Positions 26,007-34,512 of a stretch of DNA of 64,000 bases are shown here, one piece after another; the first letter of the stretch is position 1; each line of letters begins with the position of its first letter. The notes below the pieces were generated by a model. It was not told the DNA's origin. It saw nothing but the letters and a program-made list of their open reading frames with translations, and did no database searches. This DNA is from Flavobacteriales bacterium UBA2104. GTDB taxonomy: Bacteria; Bacteroidota; Bacteroidia; Flavobacteriales_D; Crocinitomicaceae. Location: NCBI GenBank assembly GCA_002331485.1, contig DCYS01000036.1:63674-127673 (forward strand), written 5' to 3'. The position numbers and the translations under genes are program-made.

Positions 26007-27197
26007 TTGATAGAAAAGGAAAGCACTTTGCATGTACTAGAAATACCGGCCTGGTATAAATCTAACGAGCATCCTGTTTCTGCAACTTTTAATGAGGATC
26101 ACGCAAGGATGCTGATGAATAATGGAATACAGGTTGGACTTATATTTCCCGATTATTCTGGCTCTTTTATTAAAAGAATCAAGGGTGAACAAAACAGTTT
26201 AGAAATATCATTAGACAATGAGCTGCCCACATATCATTTAAAACTTCATCCATATGTACCCAAATTGACGAAGATCAATTATGACTTGCTGTTCCGATAT
26301 TTTTGTAAAGCATATGAAACTTATGTTAGCAAGTACGGGGAGCCCCATGTTATTCATGCACATCACTGTTTTATGGCTGGATATTTAGCCATGAAACTAA
26401 AGGAAAAATATAGAATCAAATATGTCATTACGAAACTTTCTACACCATTTATTTACGAAACGAATAAGCTTAGTTCATTCGAAAGAAAATACATCGAAAA
26501 AATTATCAACAATGCTGATGGTGTAATGTTTATTAGTGAACACCAAAGAGATAGAATGGAGGAATTATATCAAATTGGTAACAAAAATATTCATGAAGTA
26601 ATATATCTTCCATTAAACCCACTATTTGTTGAGGATGGTAGAAGACAAATAAAAACAAGGGAGAATAGATTGGATTTCATTAATATTGGTAAACTAATTG
26701 ATGTCAAAAATCAAACTACACTTATAAAAGCATTTCATCTTTTCTTGAAATCATCAGACATAAAAAGTTGTTTAAAAATTTATGGAGAAGGACCTTTGAG
26801 AGTGAAGCTAGAAAATCTGATAAATGAATTAGGGCTCCAATCCAATGTTAAACTCATGGGCGAAGCTAGTCGAAAAGATATCCGAAATGCGATTGCAAAC
26901 TCAAGCTTTTTGATTTCCTCTAGTAAACAAGAAACCATGGGAGTTAATATTATTGAAGCTCATTCTCAAGGCGTACCCGTTATTGCTTTAAATGCGGGTA
27001 CTACCGAAGAGTTAATTAGTATTGAAAATGGTGTTCACGTCACCAAGAACACAGTTGAAGACTTAAAAAATGGTATTATTCATGCTACTGAAACTGACTT
27101 TGACTCAGATAGTATTAGAACGAATTGTCTTGCAAAATTCTCTAGTGAATCAATCTTCGAGAAAACTCAGAGACTTTATAATCAGATCCTGAAATAA
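26007..27197 (+). CDS. GT4 family glycosyltransferase
   Basis: 396 residues from a TTG start; no ATG is available before the first beta strand (LHVLEIPAWY). GT-B fold with an N-terminal acceptor domain (VIHAHHCFMAGYLA), the linker FINIGKLIDVKNQTTLI starting the donor domain, and the GT4 motif SKQETMGVNIIEAHSQGVPV with its E-x7-E-like glutamates. A retaining transferase of unknown specificity. It overlaps the next gene by a single base. Confidence 0.82.
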   Translation: MIEKESTLHVLEIPAWYKSNEHPVSATFNEDHARMLMNNGIQVGLIFPDYSGSFIKRIKGEQNSLEISLDNELPTYHLKLHPYVPKLTKINYDLLFRYFCKAYETYVSKYGEPHVIHAHHCFMAGYLAMKLKEKYRIKYVITKLSTPFIYETNKLSSFERKYIEKIINNADGVMFISEHQRDRMEELYQIGNKNIHEVIYLPLNPLFVEDGRRQIKTRENRLDFINIGKLIDVKNQTTLIKAFHLFLKSSDIKSCLKIYGEGPLRVKLENLINELGLQSNVKLMGEASRKDIRNAIANSSFLISSSKQETMGVNIIEAHSQGVPVIALNAGTTEELISIENGVHVTKNTVEDLKNGIIHATETDFDSDSIRTNCLAKFSSESIFEKTQRLYNQILK

Positions 27198-28177
27198 TGA
27201 ATGATTACTCTGCACTTATAGTAATTACTACTTGTAATCGAATAAACCTGGTTAAACAAAATATCTGGGAGTATTTGAAATTTACGAATTCCAATGATCG
27301 ATTCGATTTTTTACTTGCAGTTGACGGAATAAATAATGATTATCTGGATTTCACTGAAAAATATGATATTCCAATGATTCACTCTGAGCAAAGGGAGGGG
27401 GTCGGTTTATCTAAAAATCGAGTTCTTACGAAATTTTCCGATTACGATTACTATTTTTTTATCGAAGACGATGTCTATTTAGAAAACACAGAAATTTTTG
27501 ATTTATACATAAGCACAAGTAATAAAGAGAACATTCCTCACATGATGGCTTATGGTTCAACGAATATTACTGAGGTCCTAAAGCAAGATAATTATACGCT
27601 TGTTTGTTCTCAATTTGGAGGAGCACAGTTTAATTTTTTTACCAAAGATGGGCTTAAAAAGGTTGGCGGTTGGCACACTCTCTTTGCGAAATATAAACGT
27701 TTCGGACATACAGAACATTCATACAGATTTTTCCATCAAGAACTACAAAGAAGTCCTTTTATAGCCATCAAAGAAGCTCAAAACAGTATTATTGTTTTTG
27801 ATCCTCCGCATGTTTCTCAAATTAATACAAAATTAGAACTAGATGAAAACGGTTTATGTAAAGAGGAAAGAAACTTAATAAATGAAAATTCTACTTATTT
27901 TCCTTTGAAAACCCTGAGTCCATTTTACTTTAACGATAAAAACCTAGGGTTTAATCAACGCGCTTTTGATTTTTTAAATCAAAATTCAAAGATATACCCG
28001 CTATCTTCAGGTAAAGAGAGAAGGAAAATATTAGGGGAATACTTTGCCCTTAAAATTAGTATGTCGGCGTCTTTTTTAACCAAAATTTCGCTAATAACTA
28101 AGTCTTTTTTGATGTATCCGATGAATAACCCTTTAAAACATTATATAAAAACTAAACTTATTGGAAGGAAAAGATAA
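27197..28177 (+). CDS. GT2-like glycosyltransferase, paralogue B
   Basis: 326 residues, paralogous to the product of 23051-24052. Shared segments in the same order are ITTCNR, SEQREGVGLSKNRVL, DYDYYFFIEDDV, FNFFT..GLKKVGGWH, the region before the VFDPPHVS/VHDPEHVS motif, and the terminal RRK plus basic tail. The metal site is again EDD. Divergence is concentrated in the middle (about 105-125 and 205-240), so donor chemistry may be alike with a different acceptor. Confidence 0.8.
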   Translation: MNDYSALIVITTCNRINLVKQNIWEYLKFTNSNDRFDFLLAVDGINNDYLDFTEKYDIPMIHSEQREGVGLSKNRVLTKFSDYDYYFFIEDDVYLENTEIFDLYISTSNKENIPHMMAYGSTNITEVLKQDNYTLVCSQFGGAQFNFFTKDGLKKVGGWHTLFAKYKRFGHTEHSYRFFHQELQRSPFIAIKEAQNSIIVFDPPHVSQINTKLELDENGLCKEERNLINENSTYFPLKTLSPFYFNDKNLGFNQRAFDFLNQNSKIYPLSSGKERRKILGEYFALKISMSASFLTKISLITKSFLMYPMNNPLKHYIKTKLIGRKR

Positions 28178-29183
28178 ATATCCTCTTATAACTGTATTAA
28201 TGCCTTGTTTCAATGCTGAAAAGTATGTGGAGCAAGCTGTAGATTCCATATTGAATCAAACCTACTCTAACCTGGAGGTTTTGTGTATAGATGATGGGTC
28301 TCAGGATGAAACTCTAGTTATTCTGGAAAGACTAAAGAAAAAAGATGCTCGCTTAAGAATAATAAGAAACGAGCAAAACCTAAAGTTAATAACAACATTA
28401 AACAAGGGTTTGAAATTAGCGAAGGGTGATTATATAGCTCGTATGGATGCGGATGACATATCATACCCTCATCGTATAAAGTTATTGTATGGGTTTTTAA
28501 TAAATAACAACCTTGATCTTGCCTCTTGTAACGTCGATTTCCTCAATATGAATGGAAAGAGACTAGGTGAAAACTATTTGAAATGTCATTCTCAGGAGGA
28601 AATAGAGCTTAGTAGTTATTTTTTTACTCCAATAGCTCACGCCGCCATTCTCGTTCGAAAAGATGTAATGATGAATCATTTCTACAGTACGAATGAGGAA
28701 GCCCTGCATGTTGAAGATTATGAACTTTGGACGAGAATGATCAGAAACGGAATAAAGATGAGCAACTTAAGTGATGTTTTGTATTCTGTAAGAATTAACG
28801 ATGAGAGTGTTTCATCAAAATTCGAACATCTTCAACGCAGTAATTTTGTGAAGTGTGGACTGGAACATCAAGGTTCAATTCTTGGTTATGAACCCGAAAT
28901 AAAACATGCGAGAATTGCAATGAACAGAATCAACAATGCAAGTTTAAGTGATATGAAGAAAGGCTTTGAATTGATTGATGAGGTCTATAAAAAGTTTTGC
29001 AACGGTAAGGAAAGTAGTCAGTTAAGGCTAATTATTATCTTACATAAGATCGATATTCTTATAAATACAATTAAATTGCTCAACTTAGTTAGCAAAACCT
29101 GGGCGGTTTTCAAGATTTCAGGTATTATCATTTCGAACTTTGGAAAAAGTGGCGTGAGATCGTATTTGAGACATAAATTATAG
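28161..29183 (+). CDS. GT2 family A glycosyltransferase
   Basis: 340 residues from a TTG start overlapping the previous gene by 17 bases; the first ATG would cut the first beta strand (ITVLMPCFNAEKYV). GT-A hallmarks are present: CIDDGSQDETL (UDP/dTDP-binding), the DxD-type ARMDADDISYP, and the catalytic-region HVEDYELWTRM with its ED pair. An inverting transferase of the glycan cluster, specificity unknown. The C-terminus has a hydrophobic amphipathic region that may bind the membrane. Confidence 0.85.
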   Translation: MEGKDKYPLITVLMPCFNAEKYVEQAVDSILNQTYSNLEVLCIDDGSQDETLVILERLKKKDARLRIIRNEQNLKLITTLNKGLKLAKGDYIARMDADDISYPHRIKLLYGFLINNNLDLASCNVDFLNMNGKRLGENYLKCHSQEEIELSSYFFTPIAHAAILVRKDVMMNHFYSTNEEALHVEDYELWTRMIRNGIKMSNLSDVLYSVRINDESVSSKFEHLQRSNFVKCGLEHQGSILGYEPEIKHARIAMNRINNASLSDMKKGFELIDEVYKKFCNGKESSQLRLIIILHKIDILINTIKLLNLVSKTWAVFKISGIIISNFGKSGVRSYLRHKL

Positions 29184-29199
29184 CACTAATACAAGAAAA

Positions 29200-30063
29200 A
29201 TGCATAAAAAATGCTTGATATGTAGTTCGAGTCAAATTGTACCGCTTGAAGGGTATGAAGAGCACTATTTGGTAAAATGCAAAAATTGTAGTTTTGTTTT
29301 CGCTCAAAAAATCCCAACCGAACAAGAGCTTATCGAACATTATCAAGGATACGGTAGAAACGACTACTTGTCACCATTGACAATTAAAAGATACGAGGAG
29401 CTTCTTGATAGATTTGAATCGTTCAGAAAAACCAACAAGATTCTCGATGTCGGTGCAGGAATTGGATATTTTCTTGAAGTTGCTAAGAAAAAAGGTTGGG
29501 AGGTTTATGGAACTGAATATACTGACGAAGCAGTAAACATTTGTCGAGACAAAGGAATTCAGGTGGAACAGGGAAAGCTTGACCCGTCTAAATATGATAA
29601 AGGTTCTTTTGATGTAATAACTTCATTTGAAGTTTTGGAACATATCAACAACCCAGTTGAAGAAATTAATAACTTCAAATCTTTACTTAGATCTGGTGGA
29701 TTGGTTTACTTGACCACTCCTAATTTCAACTCCTTGCTAAGATATCGCTTAAAGAGCGACTACAATGTGATCGTTTATCCTGAACACCTCTCTTATTACA
29801 CCCCTAAAACTCTTAAAAAACTATTCTTAGATTGTGGGTTCGAAAAACAAAAGATCCAAGCGACAGGAATAAGTTTAACGAGACTAAGAAAAAGCCAAGG
29901 TAAGAGCGAGCAAAAGATTATTTCCGAAACTTCTGATGATGAAGTTCTAAGAAATAAAATCGAAAAGAAGAAGCATCTGCAGGTAGCCAAAAGTATTGTG
30001 AATGGAACGCTGACAACTCTTGGTGTTGGTGATAGTCTGAAGGGTTGGTTTATTAAAAAATAA
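29200..30063 (+). CDS. SAM-dependent methyltransferase with N-terminal zinc-ribbon motif
   Basis: 287 residues. An N-terminal C5-x2-C8...C27-x2-C30 knuckle, likely zinc-binding, precedes a class I methyltransferase core with motif I ILDVGAGIGYF (about 86-96), YGTEYTDEA and the motif IV region DVITSFEVLEHI. This architecture recurs in sugar C- or O-methyltransferases of O-antigen and antibiotic clusters. Last gene of the glycan cluster in this direction; the T9SS protease gene is convergent after a hairpin. Confidence 0.82.
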   Translation: MHKKCLICSSSQIVPLEGYEEHYLVKCKNCSFVFAQKIPTEQELIEHYQGYGRNDYLSPLTIKRYEELLDRFESFRKTNKILDVGAGIGYFLEVAKKKGWEVYGTEYTDEAVNICRDKGIQVEQGKLDPSKYDKGSFDVITSFEVLEHINNPVEEINNFKSLLRSGGLVYLTTPNFNSLLRYRLKSDYNVIVYPEHLSYYTPKTLKKLFLDCGFEKQKIQATGISLTRLRKSQGKSEQKIISETSDDEVLRNKIEKKKHLQVAKSIVNGTLTTLGVGDSLKGWFIKK

Positions 30064-30088
30064 AAAAACCGACCCTCACGAGCCGGTT
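30062..30088 (-). terminator. Rho-independent terminator of the M43 protease gene
   Basis: Read on the minus strand, an AACCG...CGGTT stem with a 12-base loop runs into a seven-T tract, 23 bases past the stop of the protease gene. On the plus strand the T tract is missing, so it probably serves the minus-strand gene only. Confidence 0.6.
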
Positions 30089-30110
30089 CTAAACTCAACA
30101 AATAAAAGCT

Positions 30111-31415
30111 TTATTGTTTAACAAATTTCTTCACTGAAGTGTGGCCACTATTTGATTTTATATGTACCAAATAAACTCCTGATTCCATCGCATTCACATC
30201 CATTGTTAAAACTGAACTCTCAGGTTGGTGTGATTGAATTAATCTTCCATTCATTCCATAAATTTCAACTGAGCTGGCAATTCCGTTATCAAAACTTACA
30301 TTTAATTCGCTCGTAACAGGGTTTGGATAGATCGAACTAGCCAACTCTTCAATTTCCACAGACGCTGGATTATCATGCACTAAATCATAACGTTGATTTT
30401 CAAGTACTCCTCTCATCAAGTCGATCTGACCTTGAGTAAAGCTATTTTGACACTCCTCTGCTGAATAATCCATGTAGTTTTCGATCATATCTGGAAGATC
30501 CACATTTTGAATATTGTCTGTACATGTATTCTTAGTGTCATCACAATCGAACTGAGATTGATCACTTGCGTTCGGCGTATCATCGATCCCATCTTGTTCA
30601 GTACATCCGCCATCTCCCCAAATGTGGCGAAGTCCTAGGTAATGACCAACTTCATGTGTACAAGTTCTACCTAGTACGTTGATCGGACCTTGTCCCATAT
30701 CAAGGGAGTTTGAGTTATTCGCTCCAAATGCCTGATATTGAATCACTACTCCATCGCTAATATTTGGGATGCTTCCAGGAGGCCAATTAGGTAAACCTGC
30801 AGGTGGACTTGCATACCCTAATAATGCAGGAGTATTGAATATCTCCATATTACATACCCAAATATTCAAATATCTATCTTGATCCCATGGATCATGTCCT
30901 CCTTCAGCTGTTTGTTTAACTTGCTCCAACGTGCTGAAATCACCCTGAATCAATCCTAAATCTCCAAATGTTTCAGTAGTTGTTTCTGTTCTGGTAATTC
31001 CAGTTGAAGGGTTTCCCTGAGGATCAATTTGCGCTAGCTGAAACTTAATATTTGGACTTCCTTTGACAATGTCAAAATCAGCACGCATGTTTACTGTATC
31101 CGCATTTAAGCGCTGATAATCCTCATTCAACGTTTGTATCTGACGAAATATCACACTGTCGGGAAGGTTCTGGTCTTGAGTGTTATATACAACATGTACA
31201 ACTACAGGAATCGTATATAATTGGCTTTTGTTCGCCTTTGTATGATGATGTTGCTTTGCGATATTAAATTGCTGATCAACATGCGCTTTAAAACCAGGAG
31301 TTAAACTCTCTTGGTATTCAATGGCTTTATGAGACATACATCGCTCGACATTTGAAATATCTTGACCTATAGCAAATGTAGAGGCTATCAGAGGGATTAA
31401 TAGAAGTTTTTTCAT
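30111..31415 (-). CDS. M43 (cytophagalysin/pappalysin-type) zinc metalloprotease with T9SS sorting domain
   Basis: 434 residues. Signal peptide 1-17, a propeptide-like region, then the metzincin zinc site HEVGHYLGLRH (H254, E255, H258, H264) and the downstream Met-turn ENYMDYSAEECQ. A Cys-rich loop (about 268-312) follows the site as in M43B enzymes. The C-terminal 75 residues (SSIYPNPVTSELNVSF ... GVYLVHIKS) are a type A T9SS domain, so the enzyme is exported across the outer membrane and then released or anchored. Likely an extracellular protein-degrading enzyme. Confidence 0.9.
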   Translation of the reverse strand: MKKLLLIPLIASTFAIGQDISNVERCMSHKAIEYQESLTPGFKAHVDQQFNIAKQHHHTKANKSQLYTIPVVVHVVYNTQDQNLPDSVIFRQIQTLNEDYQRLNADTVNMRADFDIVKGSPNIKFQLAQIDPQGNPSTGITRTETTTETFGDLGLIQGDFSTLEQVKQTAEGGHDPWDQDRYLNIWVCNMEIFNTPALLGYASPPAGLPNWPPGSIPNISDGVVIQYQAFGANNSNSLDMGQGPINVLGRTCTHEVGHYLGLRHIWGDGGCTEQDGIDDTPNASDQSQFDCDDTKNTCTDNIQNVDLPDMIENYMDYSAEECQNSFTQGQIDLMRGVLENQRYDLVHDNPASVEIEELASSIYPNPVTSELNVSFDNGIASSVEIYGMNGRLIQSHQPESSVLTMDVNAMESGVYLVHIKSNSGHTSVKKFVKQ

Positions 31416-31504
31416 GGTTCAATAGTTTTCCACGAAGCTAAAGCAAAACCAGTACTCTGGGAATCTTAAATTGATTAACCGTAAGATAAATTTACAAACG
31501 GAAA

Positions 31505-32188
31505 TTATCCATCATTCTTCGGGGTTGAAGAACGTTTCTTTCCAGGGAAATATACTTTTTGGCGTAATAGAACCATCACTACCCCTATGGAGATAGCAGC
31601 ATCAGCAACATTCCATATAGCAGGAAACACCTGTGACCCTCCTAACCATGGAACCCACGATGGCCATGTGGCATCAAACTGAAACATGTCAACAACATTT
31701 CCAAATAAGAAACCTCTGTGTCTAACTTCAACCTCTTCAGTATAACCATAATAAGAACATTCCATTACATTTCCAGAACCTTCTAATTGATTGAATGGAA
31801 TACAAGGGTCAAACATGTCCTTGAAAGCAAAGTCATAGAACATGGAGTCTATCAGGTTCCCGGCAGCACCAGCTAATATCAAGCCTGTCACAACTAAAAA
31901 TTCTACAGAAGCATTTTTCCGTATCTGTTTGACGATGTAGTAAGTAATTGCAAAAATAGCTATGATCCTAAAGATGGATAATAGAAGCTTTCCCCACATT
32001 CCTCCGCCTAAAGTAGCACCGAAGGCCATCCCTTGATTTTCTACAAAGTTCAGCTTAAACCAGTCTCCGATCAGGTCTACACTAGGATCGTTATAATCAA
32101 AACTCGTTTTAACCCAAATCTTAACCGCCTGGTCAATAATGAGTACTAACAAGACAACACCAAATGTAATTAGGTATCGTTTTTTCAA
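31505..32188 (-). CDS. lspA: Lipoprotein signal peptidase II
   Basis: 227 residues, inner-membrane aspartyl protease that removes signal peptides from prolipoproteins. Conserved blocks are N51-QGMAFG, GAAGNLIDS (D114), GNVVDMFQF (D167) and WNVADAAIS (D196); D167 and D196 correspond to the catalytic pair. About 50 residues separate GNLID from VVD, against about 9 in E. coli LspA, so a periplasmic insertion is present, with two cysteines (C129, C144) that could form a disulfide. It lies 12 bases downstream of the DksA-like gene, in one operon. Confidence 0.92.
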   Translation of the reverse strand: MKKRYLITFGVVLLVLIIDQAVKIWVKTSFDYNDPSVDLIGDWFKLNFVENQGMAFGATLGGGMWGKLLLSIFRIIAIFAITYYIVKQIRKNASVEFLVVTGLILAGAAGNLIDSMFYDFAFKDMFDPCIPFNQLEGSGNVMECSYYGYTEEVEVRHRGFLFGNVVDMFQFDATWPSWVPWLGGSQVFPAIWNVADAAISIGVVMVLLRQKVYFPGKKRSSTPKNDG

Positions 32189-32200
32189 GATGTGAATGGA

Positions 32201-32584
32201 TTAAGAATTTTGTTGATTCTTTGCCTCAATGCTCAACGTCGCATGAGGTACCAGCTTAAGTCTTTCTTTTTTGATCAATTTACCCGTAACTCGGCAAATT
32301 CCATACGTTTTATTCTCAATACGAACAAGCGCATTATTTAAGTTCTGAATAAACTTTTCCTGACGAGCAGCTAACTGGGCCATTTCTTCTCTCGAAAGCG
32401 TCTCAGAACCATCTTCCATCATGTTAAAAGTTCTTCCTGTATCGTCTGTACCGTGATCGTCCTTATGAGATAAAGAGTTTTTCAAAAGATCAAGGTCTTC
32501 GTGAGCTTCTTTTAATTTGTGATTAATAATCTCTTTGAATTCCTCAAGCTCCTTATCACTATATCTTGTCTTTTCTTTTGCCAT
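32201..32584 (-). CDS. TraR/DksA-family protein with degenerate zinc finger
   Basis: 127 residues. A helical N-terminal part carries KDDHGTDDTGRTFNMMEDGSE, followed by the coiled-coil and the DksA C-terminal motif YGICRVTGKLIKKERLKLVPHATL. Three of the four zinc cysteines are replaced; only the one in YGIC remains. DksA binds RNA polymerase in the secondary channel and works with ppGpp; the acidic tip needed for that (DxxDxA) is not obvious here. It precedes lspA in one operon, a pairing also common in Flavobacteriia. Confidence 0.82.
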   Translation of the reverse strand: MAKEKTRYSDKELEEFKEIINHKLKEAHEDLDLLKNSLSHKDDHGTDDTGRTFNMMEDGSETLSREEMAQLAARQEKFIQNLNNALVRIENKTYGICRVTGKLIKKERLKLVPHATLSIEAKNQQNS

Positions 32585-32697
32585 GTTCTTTATAGTTTGT
32601 AGTTGTTAAAATTGAGAATGAACAAATATAATCGAATTTCGTTTCTAGTCAATACCTTTTATAAATTACGAATAAAGTATTTTTACACCAAGAATTG

Positions 32698-33342
32698 ATG
32701 CAAAGCACAATGGATATAATTGAAGCCTTAGAATGGCGTTACGCTGTTAAGAAATTTGACCCAAACAAAAAGATCGACGAAGATCAACTCGATCGAATAC
32801 TAAGAGGACTGCAGCTCACGCCTACATCAATGGGGTTACAATTAATGAAGTTTATGGTGATTACAGATCGCGAAACACGAAAGAACATCACACCTATCGC
32901 ATTCAATCAAAAACAAGTGGAAGATTGTTCCCACCTCATCGTTCTTTGCAGAAAAAAAGAAGTCGCTGAGGAAGATGTTAGTAGCTTCGTAAAACATACA
33001 GCCAAAACGAGAGAGATTTCAATTGAAAGTACAACAATGATCAATTATGAAAAAATGCTTTCCGGCAGCTTGAATCTATCTATTGAACAACAGCAAGCCT
33101 GGATGGAGAACCAAGTATATATTGCACTCGGAAACTTGCTTACTCTGTGTGCAGCCGAGGGAATAGACACTTGCCCAATGGAAGGTTTTGATCGAAAAAA
33201 ACTAGATGATTATTTGAATCTGGAATCTGAAGGATATAACGCAGTAGTTATGTGTCCCATAGGCTTTAGATCCAAAGATGATAAATATAGCTCGGTTAAA
33301 AAGGTAAGAAGACCACTTGATTCATTGATCGAGAAAAAATAA
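32698..33342 (+). CDS. Nitroreductase family NAD(P)H-dependent oxidoreductase
   Basis: 214 residues from the ATG at 32698 (a TTG codon directly before it is a less likely start). The FMN-binding pattern of the nitroreductase fold is present: WRYAVKKFDPNKKI, LRGLQLTPTSMGLQLMKFMVI, VYIALGNLLTLCAAEGIDTCPMEGFD and VVMCPIGFRSKDD. Likely a homodimeric flavoenzyme reducing quinones, nitro compounds or other acceptors with NAD(P)H; E. coli NfsB is a similar type. It is 6 bases upstream of an iron-containing alcohol dehydrogenase gene, probably one transcript. Confidence 0.88.
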   Translation: MQSTMDIIEALEWRYAVKKFDPNKKIDEDQLDRILRGLQLTPTSMGLQLMKFMVITDRETRKNITPIAFNQKQVEDCSHLIVLCRKKEVAEEDVSSFVKHTAKTREISIESTTMINYEKMLSGSLNLSIEQQQAWMENQVYIALGNLLTLCAAEGIDTCPMEGFDRKKLDDYLNLESEGYNAVVMCPIGFRSKDDKYSSVKKVRRPLDSLIEKK

Positions 33343-33348
33343 ACAGAC

Positions 33349-34509
33349 ATGGAAAATTTTGATTACTACAATCCTACCAAAGTAATTTTTGGAAAAGAAA
33401 CGTACAACAAGCTTTCAGAAGAGATTAGCAAATATACGAACGGTCGTAAGATATTATTGACCTACGGTGGAGGAAGCATTAAGAAAAATGGCGTTTACGA
33501 ACGTGTGCTCCAAGGACTAGATGGTTATGAGATCATTGAATTTGGTGGTATTGAGCCAAATCCTGAATATGATACTCTGATGAAGGCGGTGTCACAGGTA
33601 AAAAGTGAAAATGTTGATTTCGTACTGGCTGTAGGTGGTGGATCTGTTATTGATGGAACAAAATTTATCGTAAGTGCCGCTAAGTATGAAGGTGATCCTT
33701 GGGATGTTTTGATCAAAAAAGATAATGCATCATTTACAGATGCTGTTCCCTTCGGAACGGTTCTAACGCTCCCGGCAACAGGTTCTGAAATGAATTCCGG
33801 TGCAGTTATCTCTAGAAGTGATCTAAAAGAAAAAAGAACAATGGGTGGACCACAAGGCTTTCCTAAATTTTCATTTTTAGATCCTACAGTGGTTTCTACA
33901 CTTCCAAAGCGACAAATAGCAAATGGTATAACTGATGCTTACATGCATACACTGGAGCAGTATCTTACTTATCCAACTGATAACCTTCTACAGGAAAGAA
34001 TTGCCGAAGGAATATTGTCAACGTTGATTGAAATTGCTCCAAAAGTACTAGAGGATCCATCTGATTATAAAGCTGCAAGTAATCTGATGTGGTGTGCAAC
34101 AATGGCTTTGAACGGAACGCTTCGCGCCGGTGTAGCATACGATTGGTCAACACACATGATAGGTCATGAATTAACAGCTCTTCATGGAATTGATCATGCT
34201 CGAACACTCGCGATCATTGCACCAAACCTCTTCAAAGTTAAATTTGAAAATAAAAAGGACAAACTTATCCAATATGGGCAGCGGGTGTTTGGTTTAGACG
34301 GTTCGTGCGGTGAAGAAGCAATTCTACGAACTAAAACTTTCTTTGAATCCATTGGAATTGAAACGTCAATATCACAATATACTTCAGAAACAGACAACAC
34401 AGCGAATATCATAAAAAAGCGATTCGAAGAGCGCGGTTGGGATGGAATTGGTGAGCGCGGTGATCTAACTCCAGATCAAGCAAAAGAGATCGTTGAAATG
34501 AGTATATAG
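33349..34509 (+). CDS. Iron-containing alcohol dehydrogenase (YqhD/butanol dehydrogenase-like)
   Basis: 386 residues. The NAD(P) binding region has GGGSIKKNG and AVGGGSVIDGTKF. The metal site is supplied by D (ITDAYMHTLEQY), H (same helix) and two further histidines in ALHGIDHARTL. PLTLPATGSE-type segments match the YqhD/BDH branch, which reduces aldehydes with NADPH. Probably removes reactive aldehydes such as those from lipid peroxidation; substrate range not readable from sequence. Cytosolic, in an operon with the nitroreductase and the following gene. Confidence 0.9.
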   Translation: MENFDYYNPTKVIFGKETYNKLSEEISKYTNGRKILLTYGGGSIKKNGVYERVLQGLDGYEIIEFGGIEPNPEYDTLMKAVSQVKSENVDFVLAVGGGSVIDGTKFIVSAAKYEGDPWDVLIKKDNASFTDAVPFGTVLTLPATGSEMNSGAVISRSDLKEKRTMGGPQGFPKFSFLDPTVVSTLPKRQIANGITDAYMHTLEQYLTYPTDNLLQERIAEGILSTLIEIAPKVLEDPSDYKAASNLMWCATMALNGTLRAGVAYDWSTHMIGHELTALHGIDHARTLAIIAPNLFKVKFENKKDKLIQYGQRVFGLDGSCGEEAILRTKTFFESIGIETSISQYTSETDNTANIIKKRFEERGWDGIGERGDLTPDQAKEIVEMSI

Positions 34510-34512
34510 AAT

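Noticed and set aside
32672..32692. Promoter for the nitroreductase gene
   Set aside because: TATTTTTA is close to the -7 consensus but lacks the final G, and no -33 element is seen; not listed as a feature.
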